This document shows positions 1 to 8,360 of a stretch of DNA of 32,537 nt, one piece after another. A program made the position numbers and the translations under genes. The stretch is from Rubrivivax sp. Lineage in GTDB: Bacteria; Pseudomonadota; Gammaproteobacteria; Burkholderiales; Burkholderiaceae_C. The stretch lies in assembly GCA_016789865.1 (NCBI GenBank), contig JAEUPC010000002.1, positions 1 through 32,537 on the forward strand, read 5' to 3'. The first letter of the stretch is position 1. Every line of letters starts with the position of its first letter. Under the pieces are notes generated by a model. It saw only the letters and a list, made by a program, of their open reading frames with translations. It made no database searches and had not been told where the DNA came from.

Positions 1-1
1 C

Positions 2-415
2 TCGTTCGCCACGCACCTGCTGCAAGGCGGCTACGACATCCGCACCGTGCAGGAACTGCTCGGCCACATCGACGTGAGCACGACGATGATCTACACGCAT
101 GTGCTGCGGCTGGGCGGCGGCGGGGTGCGCAGCCCGCTCGATGTGCTGGGCGGGGCGCCGGGCAGCGCTGCGCCGGGTGCGGCGCTGATTGGTGGGGCCG
201 GCGGCTTTGCACCGGTGGGCGGCATGGGCGCGATGGAAGAGCGCTTCCATCCTTCGCGGCCGTATTCACCCGATCACCGGAACGACCACCGGCCAGATCA
301 GCACCGAAGCCCGGGTGCCGACATGCGCCACGGCGCAGCGGTGGCCCGTGGCCGGCCGCCAGCGCGGCGCGTGGAAGAGCCGGCCGGGTGCTACGTGGTG
401 GAACCGGTGGAGTAG
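2..415 (+). CDS. intI: Integron-type tyrosine recombinase, 3' end only
   Basis: This is the C-terminal end of a site-specific tyrosine recombinase; the gene begins outside the window. Read from base 2 it opens with [20 protein letters not shown] and continues through [17 protein letters not shown] to GVRSPLDVL. The TTMIYTHVL...GG.GVRSPLD pattern is the hallmark of integron integrases (IntI) rather than XerC/D. The visible catalytic residues are the His of LLGH (residue 22 of the fragment) and the nucleophilic Tyr of MIYTH (codon 92-94). The HxxR box lies just before the window. Most IntI proteins have Ser after LLGH; here it is Ile. IntI1 stops soon after SPLD, but this frame runs about 83 residues further through a Gly/Ala/Pro- and His/Arg-rich tail with no recognised domain. 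In integrons the cassettes lie on the 5' side of intI, so any array would be outside the window. It could also be an orphan IntI-like recombinase. Confidence 0.8.
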   Translation, partial: SFATHLLQGGYDIRTVQELLGHIDVSTTMIYTHVLRLGGGGVRSPLDVLGGAPGSAAPGAALIGGAGGFAPVGGMGAMEERFHPSRPYSPDHRNDHRPDQHRSPGADMRHGAAVARGRPPARRVEEPAGCYVVEPVE

Positions 416-456
416 GTTGTGCGGGAAATGGCGCAAGGAGCGGCTCGTTCACCACC

Positions 457-3400
457 ATGGTTTCCCCGCTCCCCGGCTACGCCGAGCTGCATTGCCGCAG
501 CAACTTCAGCTTCCTCACCGGCGCCTCGCACCCTGAGGAACTGGTGGCGCGCGCGCATGCGTTGCGCTACGCCGCGCTGGCCATCACCGACGAGTGTTCG
601 CTCGCCGGTGTGGTGCGCGCCCATGCCGAGGCCCGGCGGCTGGGCCTGCACTTCATCGTCGGGGCCGAGATGCGGCTGTCGCGCGCGGCCAGGCCGCCGG
701 CGAGCGTGCCCGCGCACGCGCCGGCGCTGGCCGCGAAGGCGCCGCTGGTGGTGGTGCAGCCGCCCCCGGCGGCGCGGTCAGCCTCGCTGGCCTCGCCGGC
801 CTCCGCCACCCGGCCGCCATCCACCCCGGCCATGGGCGCAGCCCCCCAGCCCGATGCCCAACCCGGCAGCAAGCCGGACACCAAGCGCGCCGCCAAGGCG
901 CGCCGCAAGGTGCCGCCGGCGATGAGCGCGGCCACTGCCGCGGTGGCCGCCGCCGCGATCCCCACCGAGCCCGGCGGCGTCGCGCCCACCACCGCCGAGG
1001 CGCAGGGCCCGCACCTCGTGCTGCTGGCGCAGACGCGCCGCGGCTACGGCAACCTCTCGCAGTGGATCACCGTGGCGCGCCGCCGCGCCGGCAAGGGCGC
1101 GTACCTGGCGCTGATGTCCGACCTCGAAGGCCGCGTGCCGCACCTGCCCACGCTGGCCGGCCTGCCCGACTGCCTGGCGCTGCTGCTCACACCCTCGGTT
1201 CTCGGCACCGCGCAGCCGTTCGAAACGCTGCTGGCGCAGGCGCTGTGGCTGAAGACCTGGTTCGGCAGCGGCCCCGAGGGTCGCGCCGCACTCGCGCTGC
1301 CGCAGCTGCTGCACGCGCACGATGCGCTCCTGGCCGACATCACCGAGCAGGTGTCGCTGCTCACCGGCGTGCCCATCGTCGCCGTGGGCAGCGTGCTGAT
1401 GCACGCGCGCTCGCGCAAGCCGCTGCAGGACGTACTCACCGCGACAAGGCTGAACAAGCCGGTGGCCGACTGCGGCTTCGCGCTGGAACCCAACGCCGAA
1501 GCGCACCTGCGCTCGCGCACCCGCCTCACGCAGCTGTTCCGCCCCGAGTGGCTGCAAGCCAGCGTGCAGTGGGCGGCGCGCTGCGCGTTTTCGCTCGACG
1601 AGCTGCGCTACGAATACCCGGAAGAGATCGTGCCCGCCGGCCACACGCCGGCCACCTGGCTGCGCCAGCTCACGGAAGACGGCGCCACGAAGCGCTTTGC
1701 GCATCTGCCCGGCGGTGTGCCGCCGGCGGTGCGCGCGACCCTCGAGCACGAGCTGGCGCTGATCACCGAGCTGCGCTACGAGCCCTACTTCCTCACCGTG
1801 GCCGACCTCGTGCAATGGGCGCGCGCGCAGGGCATCCTGTGCCAGGGCCGCGGCAGCGCGGCCAACTCGGCGGTGTGTTATTGCCTGGGCGTGACGGAAG
1901 TCGACCCGGCGCGCATGACGCTCTTGTTCGAGCGCTTCGTCAGCCGCGAGCGCAACGAGCCGCCGGACATCGACGTCGACTTCGAGCACCAGCGCCGCGA
2001 AGAGGTGATCCAGTACGTCTACCGCAAGTACGGCCGGCACCGTGCCGCGCTGACCGCGGTGGTCATCAGCTACCGGCCGCGCAGCGCGCTGCGCGACATG
2101 GGCCGCGCGCTCAACATCGACCTCGACCGCATCGACGCGGTGAGCAAGAGCCAGCACTGGTTCGACGGCCGCCGCATCCAGCCCGAGCGCCTGGCCGAGA
2201 ACGGCTTCGACCCCGAATCGCCGATCTGCAAGCTGTGGGTGGAGCTCACCACGCAGCTCATCGGCTTTCCGCGGCACCTCTCGCAGCACCCCGGCGGCTT
2301 CGTCATCGCGCGTGACGACCTGGCGCGCCTGGTGCCGGTGGAAAACGCCGCGATGGAAGACCGCAGCGTCATCCAGTGGGACAAGGACGATCTCGATGCG
2401 CTGGGCCTGTTGAAGGTGGACCTGCTGGCGCTGGGCATGCTCAGCGCCATCCAGCGCGCGCTCGTCTTCATCGCGCAGAAGAAGGGTGACCCGGCGCCGG
2501 GCCGCCCCAAGCCGGGTCAGCTCCCCTCGGGGGACGACGCCGAAGGCGTCAAGGGGCCGATCATTCGCGAGTTCCGCATGCAGGACGTGCCCGCCGAAGA
2601 CCCGGCCGTCTACGACATGCTGTGCGCCGGCGACAGCGTGGGCACCTTCCAGGTCGAAAGCCGCGCGCAGATGAGCATGCTGCCGCGGCTCAAACCCCGC
2701 AACTTCTACGACCTGGTCATCGAGGTCGCCATCGTGCGCCCCGGCCCCATCCAGGGCGGCATGGTCCACCCCTACCTGCGCCGCCGCAGCGGCGAAGAGC
2801 CGGTGGACTACCCCAGCGACGAAGTGCGGCAGGCGCTCTCGCGCACGCTGGGCGTGCCCATCTTCCAGGAGCAGGTGATGCAGCTGGCGATCCTCGCCGC
2901 CGACTTCACCCCCGGCGAGGCCGACGCACTGCGCCGCGCGATGGCGGCGTGGAAGCGCAAGGGTGGCCTCGGCCCCTTCTACGAGCGGCTGGTGGGCCGC
3001 ATGGTCGAGAAGGGCTACCCACCCGAATTCGCCGAACGCATCTTCAAGCAGATCGAAGGTTTTGGCGAATACGGCTTCCCCGAAAGCCACGCGGCGAGCT
3101 TTGCGCTCCTCGTCTACGTGAGTGCGTGGATCAAGCGCCACCACCCCGACGCCTTCCTCGCCGCGCTCTTGAACAGCCAGCCGATGGGCTTCTACGCGCC
3201 GGCGCAACTGGTGCGCGACGCCAAGGAGCACGGCGTGCAGGTGCGGCCGGTGGATGTGACGGTGAGCGGGTGGACGAGCGAGATCGAGCGGCCTTCGGAA
3301 GCCACGCCAGAACCCTCGACAACTGAGCCGCTCGCGTGCGGGCCAGGTACCGCAGCGCACACGGCGGCGCACACGGCGGCGCCCCCCGGCCTGTGGCCCG

Positions 3401-4101
3401 TGCGTCTGGGCTTCAGCCGCATCAGCGGCTTCACTGAAGACGCCGCCACACGCCTCGTCGCCGCGCGCCATCAAGCCCCGTTCACCAGCCCCGAAGACCT
3501 CACCCGCCGCGCCGCGCTGGACGCCCATTCGTTATCGCTGCTGGCCGGTGCCAACGCACTGGCGCCACTCACCGGCCACCGCCACCAGGCCGCCTGGGCC
3601 GTGGCCGGCATCGACACGCGCGCCACGCCGATGCTGGCCAGGACGCGCACGCACGAAGAGCACGCCGAGCTTGCCGCGCCGGGCCTCGCCGACATCGTGC
3701 TCGCCGACTACCGCGCCACGGGCCTGAGCCTCGCGCAGCACCCCGTTGCCCTGCTGCGCGATGAACTCACCGCCTTCAAGGTGCAACCGGCCGCCGTGCT
3801 GCGCACCTACCCGCACGGGCGGCTCGCGCGCGCCAGCGGCATCGTCACCCACCGCCAGCGGCCGGAAACCGCCAAGGGCGTGGTCTTCGTGACGCTGGAA
3901 GACGAGACCGGCGCCGTCAACGTCATCGTCTGGCCCGCGGTGGCCGAGGCGCAGCGCAAGCCGCTGCTGGCCAGCACGCTGATGACGGTGTTCGGCATCT
4001 GGCAGCGCGAAGGCGAGGTGCGCCACCTCGTGGCGCGCAAGCTGGTCGATCACTCGGGGTTGCTGGTGGGGTTGGCTTCGCGGAGCAGGAATTTCCGGTG
4101 A
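457..4101 (+). CDS. dnaE2: Error-prone DNA polymerase III alpha subunit DnaE2 (ImuC)
   Basis: A C-family translesion polymerase of 1214 residues that copies damaged DNA during the SOS response, normally together with ImuA and ImuB. It starts MVSPLPGYAELHCRSNFSFL, a typical DnaE2 PHP-domain start. The polymerase motif PPDIDVDFE is at 502-510 with metal-binding Asp506 and Asp508, and the third catalytic Asp is in LLKVDLLALG (Asp655). A C-terminal OB-fold follows, ending in SRNFR as usual for the family. AAGGAG at 435-440 lies 16 bases before the chosen ATG; an in-frame ATG at 388 would overlap the integrase gene and adds non-homologous residues. Two oddities stand out. An Ala/Pro-rich stretch of about 110 residues (about 75-185) is inserted in the PHP domain, and about 23 residues near 678-701 are encoded by a palindromic repeat. 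imuA and imuB are not adjacent. Confidence 0.96.
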   Translation: MVSPLPGYAELHCRSNFSFLTGASHPEELVARAHALRYAALAITDECSLAGVVRAHAEARRLGLHFIVGAEMRLSRAARPPASVPAHAPALAAKAPLVVVQPPPAARSASLASPASATRPPSTPAMGAAPQPDAQPGSKPDTKRAAKARRKVPPAMSAATAAVAAAAIPTEPGGVAPTTAEAQGPHLVLLAQTRRGYGNLSQWITVARRRAGKGAYLALMSDLEGRVPHLPTLAGLPDCLALLLTPSVLGTAQPFETLLAQALWLKTWFGSGPEGRAALALPQLLHAHDALLADITEQVSLLTGVPIVAVGSVLMHARSRKPLQDVLTATRLNKPVADCGFALEPNAEAHLRSRTRLTQLFRPEWLQASVQWAARCAFSLDELRYEYPEEIVPAGHTPATWLRQLTEDGATKRFAHLPGGVPPAVRATLEHELALITELRYEPYFLTVADLVQWARAQGILCQGRGSAANSAVCYCLGVTEVDPARMTLLFERFVSRERNEPPDIDVDFEHQRREEVIQYVYRKYGRHRAALTAVVISYRPRSALRDMGRALNIDLDRIDAVSKSQHWFDGRRIQPERLAENGFDPESPICKLWVELTTQLIGFPRHLSQHPGGFVIARDDLARLVPVENAAMEDRSVIQWDKDDLDALGLLKVDLLALGMLSAIQRALVFIAQKKGDPAPGRPKPGQLPSGDDAEGVKGPIIREFRMQDVPAEDPAVYDMLCAGDSVGTFQVESRAQMSMLPRLKPRNFYDLVIEVAIVRPGPIQGGMVHPYLRRRSGEEPVDYPSDEVRQALSRTLGVPIFQEQVMQLAILAADFTPGEADALRRAMAAWKRKGGLGPFYERLVGRMVEKGYPPEFAERIFKQIEGFGEYGFPESHAASFALLVYVSAWIKRHHPDAFLAALLNSQPMGFYAPAQLVRDAKEHGVQVRPVDVTVSGWTSEIERPSEATPEPSTTEPLACGPGTAAHTAAHTAAPPGLWPVRLGFSRISGFTEDAATRLVAARHQAPFTSPEDLTRRAALDAHSLSLLAGANALAPLTGHRHQAAWAVAGIDTRATPMLARTRTHEEHAELAAPGLADIVLADYRATGLSLAQHPVALLRDELTAFKVQPAAVLRTYPHGRLARASGIVTHRQRPETAKGVVFVTLEDETGAVNVIVWPAVAEAQRKPLLASTLMTVFGIWQREGEVRHLVARKLVDHSGLLVGLASRSRNFR
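2501..2556. repeat. Palindromic dispersed-type repeat inside dnaE2
   Basis: This stretch contains a C4/G5 inverted repeat (2523-2526 with 2529-2533), followed by a perfect six-base stem GACGCC-GAA-GGCGTC at 2536-2550. It reads in frame through dnaE2 as a Gly/Pro/Asp-rich insert (PGRPKPGQLPSGDDAEGVKG) that DnaE2 proteins do not normally carry. From memory, the GCCGCCCCAAG...TCAGCTCCCCTCGGGGG pattern resembles the short repeats scattered between genes in Comamonadaceae and Rubrivivax-like genomes. That identification is recall, not a search. Confidence 0.55.
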
Positions 4102-4325
4102 GCGTCGAGGTGCTCAGGGTGGTGCGGCATCGTCGGTGCTGCGTGGGGGCCGCTGCGCGTGAGCCTTGGCACTCCGGCCAGTCGCAGCCGCACCGCGGCG
4201 CAGTCTTGCGGCCATGTCAGCTCTTGCATGGCGTAATGATGCCGAGGTGGCGCCGGTGTCGTGCTGGTGCGATTGCGGACGCGGGGGGTTGCCGTGGCGC
4301 CGCCGGGGACCGCGGTTGCGCAGCA

Positions 4326-4625
4326 CTAGCGGCCCGGCGTGCCGATGGCTCGCGGTGCCGCATCGCGCTCCGTCAGCTGCCGCAGGCGCCACAGGTTCAC
4401 CGGTGCCAGCGACAGATGCAGCGTCAGGACCGGCAACAACCCGGCCCCCGCGCCGTAAGCGATGAACGCGACGTTGGCGCACACGGCCAGGACGTGCCAT
4501 GGCAGTCTCCTCTGGGCGGTTGGGGCCGAGTGCCCGGCCTTCGGGCATCGAAGGCGTGAGGAGACTGTGGGGCGGGGTGTTATTGCATCGTTAGTCGGGC
4601 CGCCGGCGGCCCGCGGCGCCGTCAA
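4326..4625 (-). pseudogene. Fragment of a small membrane protein
   Basis: On the minus strand an open frame ends in a recognisable membrane segment, HVLAVCANVAFIAYG, then AGLLPVLTLH and PVNLWRLRQLTE. This order (SNxxFIAYG, LPVLxLH, PxNLWRL) is that of small two-to-three-helix membrane proteins of about 80-100 residues whose function is unknown to me. The expected N-terminal helix is absent: the residues before LPWHVL are a low-complexity run with no hydrophobic segment. The only ATG behind a good Shine-Dalgarno (GAGGAG) is in a different frame. I read it as a 5'-truncated relic, though a short gene with a GTG start near 4500 cannot be excluded. It sits between dnaE2 and an IS91 relic, so decay by rearrangement is plausible. 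Confidence 0.4.
4503..4567. repeat. Long imperfect hairpin with 10-bp outer arms
   Basis: CAGTCTCCTC at 4503-4512 is exactly complementary to GAGGAGACTG at 4558-4567. Inside lies a second stem, TGCCCG (4531-4536) with CGGGCA (4542-4547), around a five-base loop. The structure falls over the upstream end of the membrane-protein relic and about 110 bases from the IS91 transposase relic. It has no T-tract, so it is not a normal terminator, and it lacks the GTTRRRY/RYYYAAC core pair expected of an integron attC site. Confidence 0.5.
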
Positions 4626-4631
4626 GGATCA

Positions 4632-4790
4632 GCGGCGGCGCAGCGGCAGCCGTTGGCCGATGAGCTGTGTCTGGCCCAGGCAGTGCCGTTGGATGTTCGG
4701 GTTGGCGGCCGAGCCGAAGCGCTGGAACAGCGTGATGGCGCCGCCGTGGCCTTCTTCGGCCGTCAGCTCAGCGCGCCCGCACAATCCGAG
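4632..4790 (-). pseudogene. IS91-type transposase relic (internal segment)
   Basis: Read on the minus strand, 4656-4772 gives ELTAEEGHGGAITLFQRFGS, then AANPNIQRHCL. This matches my memory of the conserved core of IS91-family rolling-circle transposases, which reads GAVTLIQRFGSAANLNIHLHCL. The match stops abruptly at about 4680, where the expected VLDGVY continuation is lost, and nothing recognisable precedes it. It is therefore a short fossil of the internal part of the gene. It overlaps the 5' end of the longest plus-strand frame of the next gene, which argues that the true start of that gene lies further downstream. Confidence 0.7.
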
Positions 4791-7700
4791 GGTCAGTCGG
4801 GCGCCGAACGCCGCTCGACAGGGAGCAGGGAGGCAGCCATCTCCGACAGCGACGCTTCCGCGCCGCCCGGATCCGAGCAACGCGTACATTTGCTCGGGGC
4901 TGCGCGCATCGAGCGGCCGGCCGCGGCGCCGCACGTGCTCGAACGCAAGGACGCCGCCCTGCTGACCTTGCTTGCGCTGGACGGCCCCACGGCGGCGGCG
5001 CGGGCCGCCGCGCTGCTGTGGCCCGATACGGCCGCCCAGCAGGCACGCAACAACCTGCGGCAGCGCCTGTTCAGGCTGCGCCGGGCCGCCGGGAGCGTCG
5101 TGGTCGCCACAGGCCCGATGCTCAAGCTCGCACAGGCCCCGTGGGTGGACATCGTGCGCCTCGATGACCTGCTCACTGCCGACGCGGGCGCCGCCACCGG
5201 CGACCTGCTCGGCGGCCTGGACTACAGCGACACGGAGGGCCTCGAGCAATGGGTGCAGGCGGCCCGTGCCCGCTGCCACGCCACACGGCTGAACATCCTG
5301 GCGCGGCGGGCCAGCGAGCTGGAGGCGCAGCACGAGATCGCCGCCGCGCTGGTCTACGCGCAGCGCATGCTCGCGCACGACCCGCTGCTGGAGCACGCGC
5401 ACCGGCGTCTGATGCGGCTGCACTACCTGCGCGGCGACCGCGCCGCGGCGTTGGCCGCCTTCCAGCGCTGCCGCGAAGCGCTGCACGTCGAACTCGGCAC
5501 GCAGCCCGACGGCGAGACGATGCAACTGGCGGCGCTGATCGAGTCCAGCCATCCGCTGCCGCAGCCCGCGCCGCCGGCCAGGGCGCCGGCCACGCTGCGG
5601 CCGCCGCGGCTGGTCGGGCGCGACAGCGAGTGGCAGCGGCTCGAATCGGCACGGCGCGCCGGCCATGCGGCGCTTGTCATCGGCGAGCCTGGTGTGGGCA
5701 AGACCCGCCTGCTCGCCGACTTCACCGCGGCGCGCGGCACCGTGCCACCCGTAGGCGCCCGGCCGGGCGACGCGCGCCTGCCGTATGCGCTGCTGGCCAG
5801 GCTCGTGCGCGGCCTCCTCGCAACGCTCGGCCCACCCGGCACCGCGTGGGCCGTGTCGGAACTGGCCCGCGTCGTACCCGAACTGGGCCCCGCCACGCCA
5901 GGCCCGCTGCTGCCCCTGCGGCTGCGCCAGGCCTTGCACCAGGCTCTTGCCGAGGGGCTCGCCGCGGGGCTCGCGCTCGTGGCCCTGGACGACCTGCATC
6001 ACGCCGACGAGGCCACGCTGGACCTACTGCTGCCGCTCATCGCGGCGGCGCATGCCGGTGGGCCGGCCTGGCTGCTGGCCGTGCGCGCCGCCGAGATGCC
6101 GCCGGCCCTCGCCGCGTGGGCCGACGCGACCGCGGCCGACGGGCAACTCGATCGCTTGCCGCTCGAGCCGTTGCCGCTGCCGGCGGTGCAGCAGCTGCTC
6201 GAGTCGCTCGCCGTCCCCGGGCTCGACGCGGCGCAATGGGCCGCAGCGCTGACCCGCCACACCGGCGGCAACCCGATGTTCCTGCTGGAGACGCTTATCG
6301 CGATGCTGGGCGAAGGCGCCGGCCGCTGGCCGGTGCGCGACGGACCACCAGTGCTGCCCGGCTGGCCGGCCTCCACACGGATCGGCGCGCTGATCGAACA
6401 GCGCCTGCAGCGGCTCAGCCCGGGCGCGCTGAAGCTGGCGCGCACCGCGGCCCTGGCCGGCTCCGACTTCAGCGCCGAGCTGGCCGCCGCCGTGCTCGGC
6501 CGGCACGTGCTCGACATCGCCGACGACTGGCGCGAACTCGAGGCGGCGCAGGTCATCCGCGACGACGCCTTCGCGCACGATCTCATCCTCGAAGGCACGT
6601 TGCGCTCCATCCCCGCGCCGATCGCCGGCGCAATGCACCGCGATCTGGCCGAGGCGCTGCGGCAGCGGCGCGCGCCACCAGCCCGCGTGGCTGCCCATTG
6701 GGCCGAGGCCGGCGAGTGGGCGCAGGCGGCGCTCGCCTTCCGCGAAGCCGCCGGCGCAGCCTTTGCCGCTGCCCGCCCCGCCGACGAGGTGCAGCTGTGG
6801 CAACGGGCCATCGATTGCCACGAGCGCGCCGGCGACCGTGCCGGCGCCTTCCGCGCCCGCCACGCCAGCTTTGAGGCGGTGATGGCAGCGCAGCCGCTCG
6901 AACAGGCGGATGCGCTGGCCGAGCGCCTCGCCGGCGATGCGCGCGACGACAGCGAAACGCTCGATGCGCGCCTGGCCCAGGCCTGGGTGGCGCTCGGCGC
7001 CGGCGATGCGTCACGGGCGCACGACCTGGCGACGCAGGCGCAGGCGTTGGCGCGGTTGCTCGCCAGGCCGGCGAACGAGTTCGACGCCACCCGCACGCAG
7101 GCGCTGGCCTTGGCGCAACTGCGCCGCGCTGCGGAAGGCGCCGCAGCATTGGAGCCGCTTGGCACCTGGGTCGAGGCCCACGGCAATGCGACACAGCAGC
7201 ACCGCTACTGGTCCGACCTGGCCTACGTGCTCAACCTGGCGAATCGCCGCCGCGAAGCGGCCAAAGCATGGACCCGTGCCATCGAGACCGCACGGCTGCT
7301 GGGCGATCAGCAGGAAGAGGCCACTTGCACCACCAACCTCACCGGCATTGCCGGCCAGCTCGGGCAGCCGGCTCAGGCGCTGCAGTACGCCGAGCGCGCA
7401 CAGCGGCTGCAGGCACGTCTCGGCGAGGCGCAGGGCATCGGCGCCGGCGCGGTGGACATGAACCTCGCACTCTTCGAAGCACTTCACGGGCGCTTCGACC
7501 GCGCGCTGGCGCTCTTCGAAGCGGTGCTCGAACGGTTCCGCGGCGGCAGCGCCACGAGCTGGCAGGCCGCCTGCGAGCACAACTTCGCCGTGACCTGGCT
7601 GCAACTGGGACAGACCGCTCGCGCCGGGCGCCAGCTGACGCCGGTCTCCGAGCGGGCGTTGCTGTCGACGCGCGCCCGGCGCCTTGTCGTCGAGGGGCGG

Positions 7701-8216
7701 ATCGGGCGCGCGCTCGGCCGCTCGGCGTTGCCGCGGCTGCGCGAGGCGATGGCACTGCTCGGCGAGCGCGGCGACCCGTACACGCGCATGGTGGCAGAGC
7801 TGGACGAGAGCCGCGAGCTCGAGCCCGACCTGGCGGCGCGGCAGTGCCTGCGCGTCGCTGACGAGGCCGACGCGCTGGAGCATTTCGCCGCCGGCATGCG
7901 GGCCCGCGTGCTGGCCGTGGAGGCGATGCTGCGTGGCGCGGACCCGCCGGCGGCGCTGCCGCTGGCGCAGGAAGTCCGCGCACGCCTGCCGGACTGCGCC
8001 GCCGGCGACTTCTACGCCCCCGAGGCGATGTGGATCGTGCAGCAAGCGCTGGCGGCCGGCGGCGACCCGGCCGGCGCCGCCGCGCTGCTCGTGCAGGCGC
8101 GCGCCTGGGTGACGCGGACCGCCCTGCCGCACGTGCCACCATCGTTTCGCGAGAGCTTCCTGCAGCGCAACCCGGTCAACCGGGCCCTGCTGATCAACGC
8201 CCCTGAAGTCCCCTGA
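4653..8216 (+). CDS. BTAD/AAA/TPR transcriptional activator (STAND-type regulator)
   Basis: A very large regulator, 1187 residues from the first ATG, predicted to be cytoplasmic and DNA-binding. Residues about 77-155 look like the winged-helix part of SARP-type activators (VHLLGAARIERP onward). About 160-295 is the helical bacterial transcriptional activator domain (BTAD), including LEHAHRRLMRLHYLRGDRAA. A STAND-type ATPase follows with Walker A GEPGVGKT (344-351) and Walker B ALVALDDLHHAD (441-452), then the sensor-like RHTGGNPMFLLE. The C-terminal 550 residues are alpha-helical TPR-like repeats. Such proteins usually switch on a nearby gene set when ATP and an unknown ligand bind. The start is uncertain: the first ATG lies inside a transposase relic, and the best ribosome-binding site points to an ATC codon at 4839. 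The three secreted-protein genes downstream on the same strand are possible targets (inference). Confidence 0.85.
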   Translation: MADELCLAQAVPLDVRVGGRAEALEQRDGAAVAFFGRQLSAPAQSEGQSGAERRSTGSREAAISDSDASAPPGSEQRVHLLGAARIERPAAAPHVLERKDAALLTLLALDGPTAAARAAALLWPDTAAQQARNNLRQRLFRLRRAAGSVVVATGPMLKLAQAPWVDIVRLDDLLTADAGAATGDLLGGLDYSDTEGLEQWVQAARARCHATRLNILARRASELEAQHEIAAALVYAQRMLAHDPLLEHAHRRLMRLHYLRGDRAAALAAFQRCREALHVELGTQPDGETMQLAALIESSHPLPQPAPPARAPATLRPPRLVGRDSEWQRLESARRAGHAALVIGEPGVGKTRLLADFTAARGTVPPVGARPGDARLPYALLARLVRGLLATLGPPGTAWAVSELARVVPELGPATPGPLLPLRLRQALHQALAEGLAAGLALVALDDLHHADEATLDLLLPLIAAAHAGGPAWLLAVRAAEMPPALAAWADATAADGQLDRLPLEPLPLPAVQQLLESLAVPGLDAAQWAAALTRHTGGNPMFLLETLIAMLGEGAGRWPVRDGPPVLPGWPASTRIGALIEQRLQRLSPGALKLARTAALAGSDFSAELAAAVLGRHVLDIADDWRELEAAQVIRDDAFAHDLILEGTLRSIPAPIAGAMHRDLAEALRQRRAPPARVAAHWAEAGEWAQAALAFREAAGAAFAAARPADEVQLWQRAIDCHERAGDRAGAFRARHASFEAVMAAQPLEQADALAERLAGDARDDSETLDARLAQAWVALGAGDASRAHDLATQAQALARLLARPANEFDATRTQALALAQLRRAAEGAAALEPLGTWVEAHGNATQQHRYWSDLAYVLNLANRRREAAKAWTRAIETARLLGDQQEEATCTTNLTGIAGQLGQPAQALQYAERAQRLQARLGEAQGIGAGAVDMNLALFEALHGRFDRALALFEAVLERFRGGSATSWQAACEHNFAVTWLQLGQTARAGRQLTPVSERALLSTRARRLVVEGRIGRALGRSALPRLREAMALLGERGDPYTRMVAELDESRELEPDLAARQCLRVADEADALEHFAAGMRARVLAVEAMLRGADPPAALPLAQEVRARLPDCAAGDFYAPEAMWIVQQALAAGGDPAGAAALLVQARAWVTRTALPHVPPSFRESFLQRNPVNRALLINAPEVP
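4827..4841 (+). promoter_or_regulatory. Strong ribosome-binding site before a possible ATC start
   Basis: AGGGAGG at 4827-4833 is followed after five bases by ATC (4839-4841), in frame with the BTAD/AAA/TPR gene. The resulting product would begin 15 residues before the first conserved strand (VHLLGAARIE), a normal N-terminus for this family. No ATG, GTG or TTG in this frame has comparable spacing. ATC starts are rare, so this is a suggestion that also fits a recent ATG-to-ATC change. Confidence 0.4.
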
Positions 8217-8360
8217 AGCCTCCCCCCATTGAAGGGCGTTCGCGCGCCCAGGCACTGGGGCAGCAGCGCCGGTAACGCTTTGGGAACGCACGCCCCGCGA
8301 CAGTGGCGGCGAGCCGGGCACTCCGAGCCCGGACATCGACACTGTCATCCCGGGGAGGTC

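Noticed and set aside
778-3528. Long open frame on the minus strand opposite dnaE2
   Set aside because: It is a mirror of the strong dnaE2 codon bias at about 70% GC; the translation is compositionally biased with no domain, and dnaE2 is certain.
4503-4567. Possible integron attC site
   Set aside because: There is an inverted repeat of suitable size near an integrase gene, but no GTTRRRY/RYYYAAC core pair, and it lies on the wrong side of the integrase.
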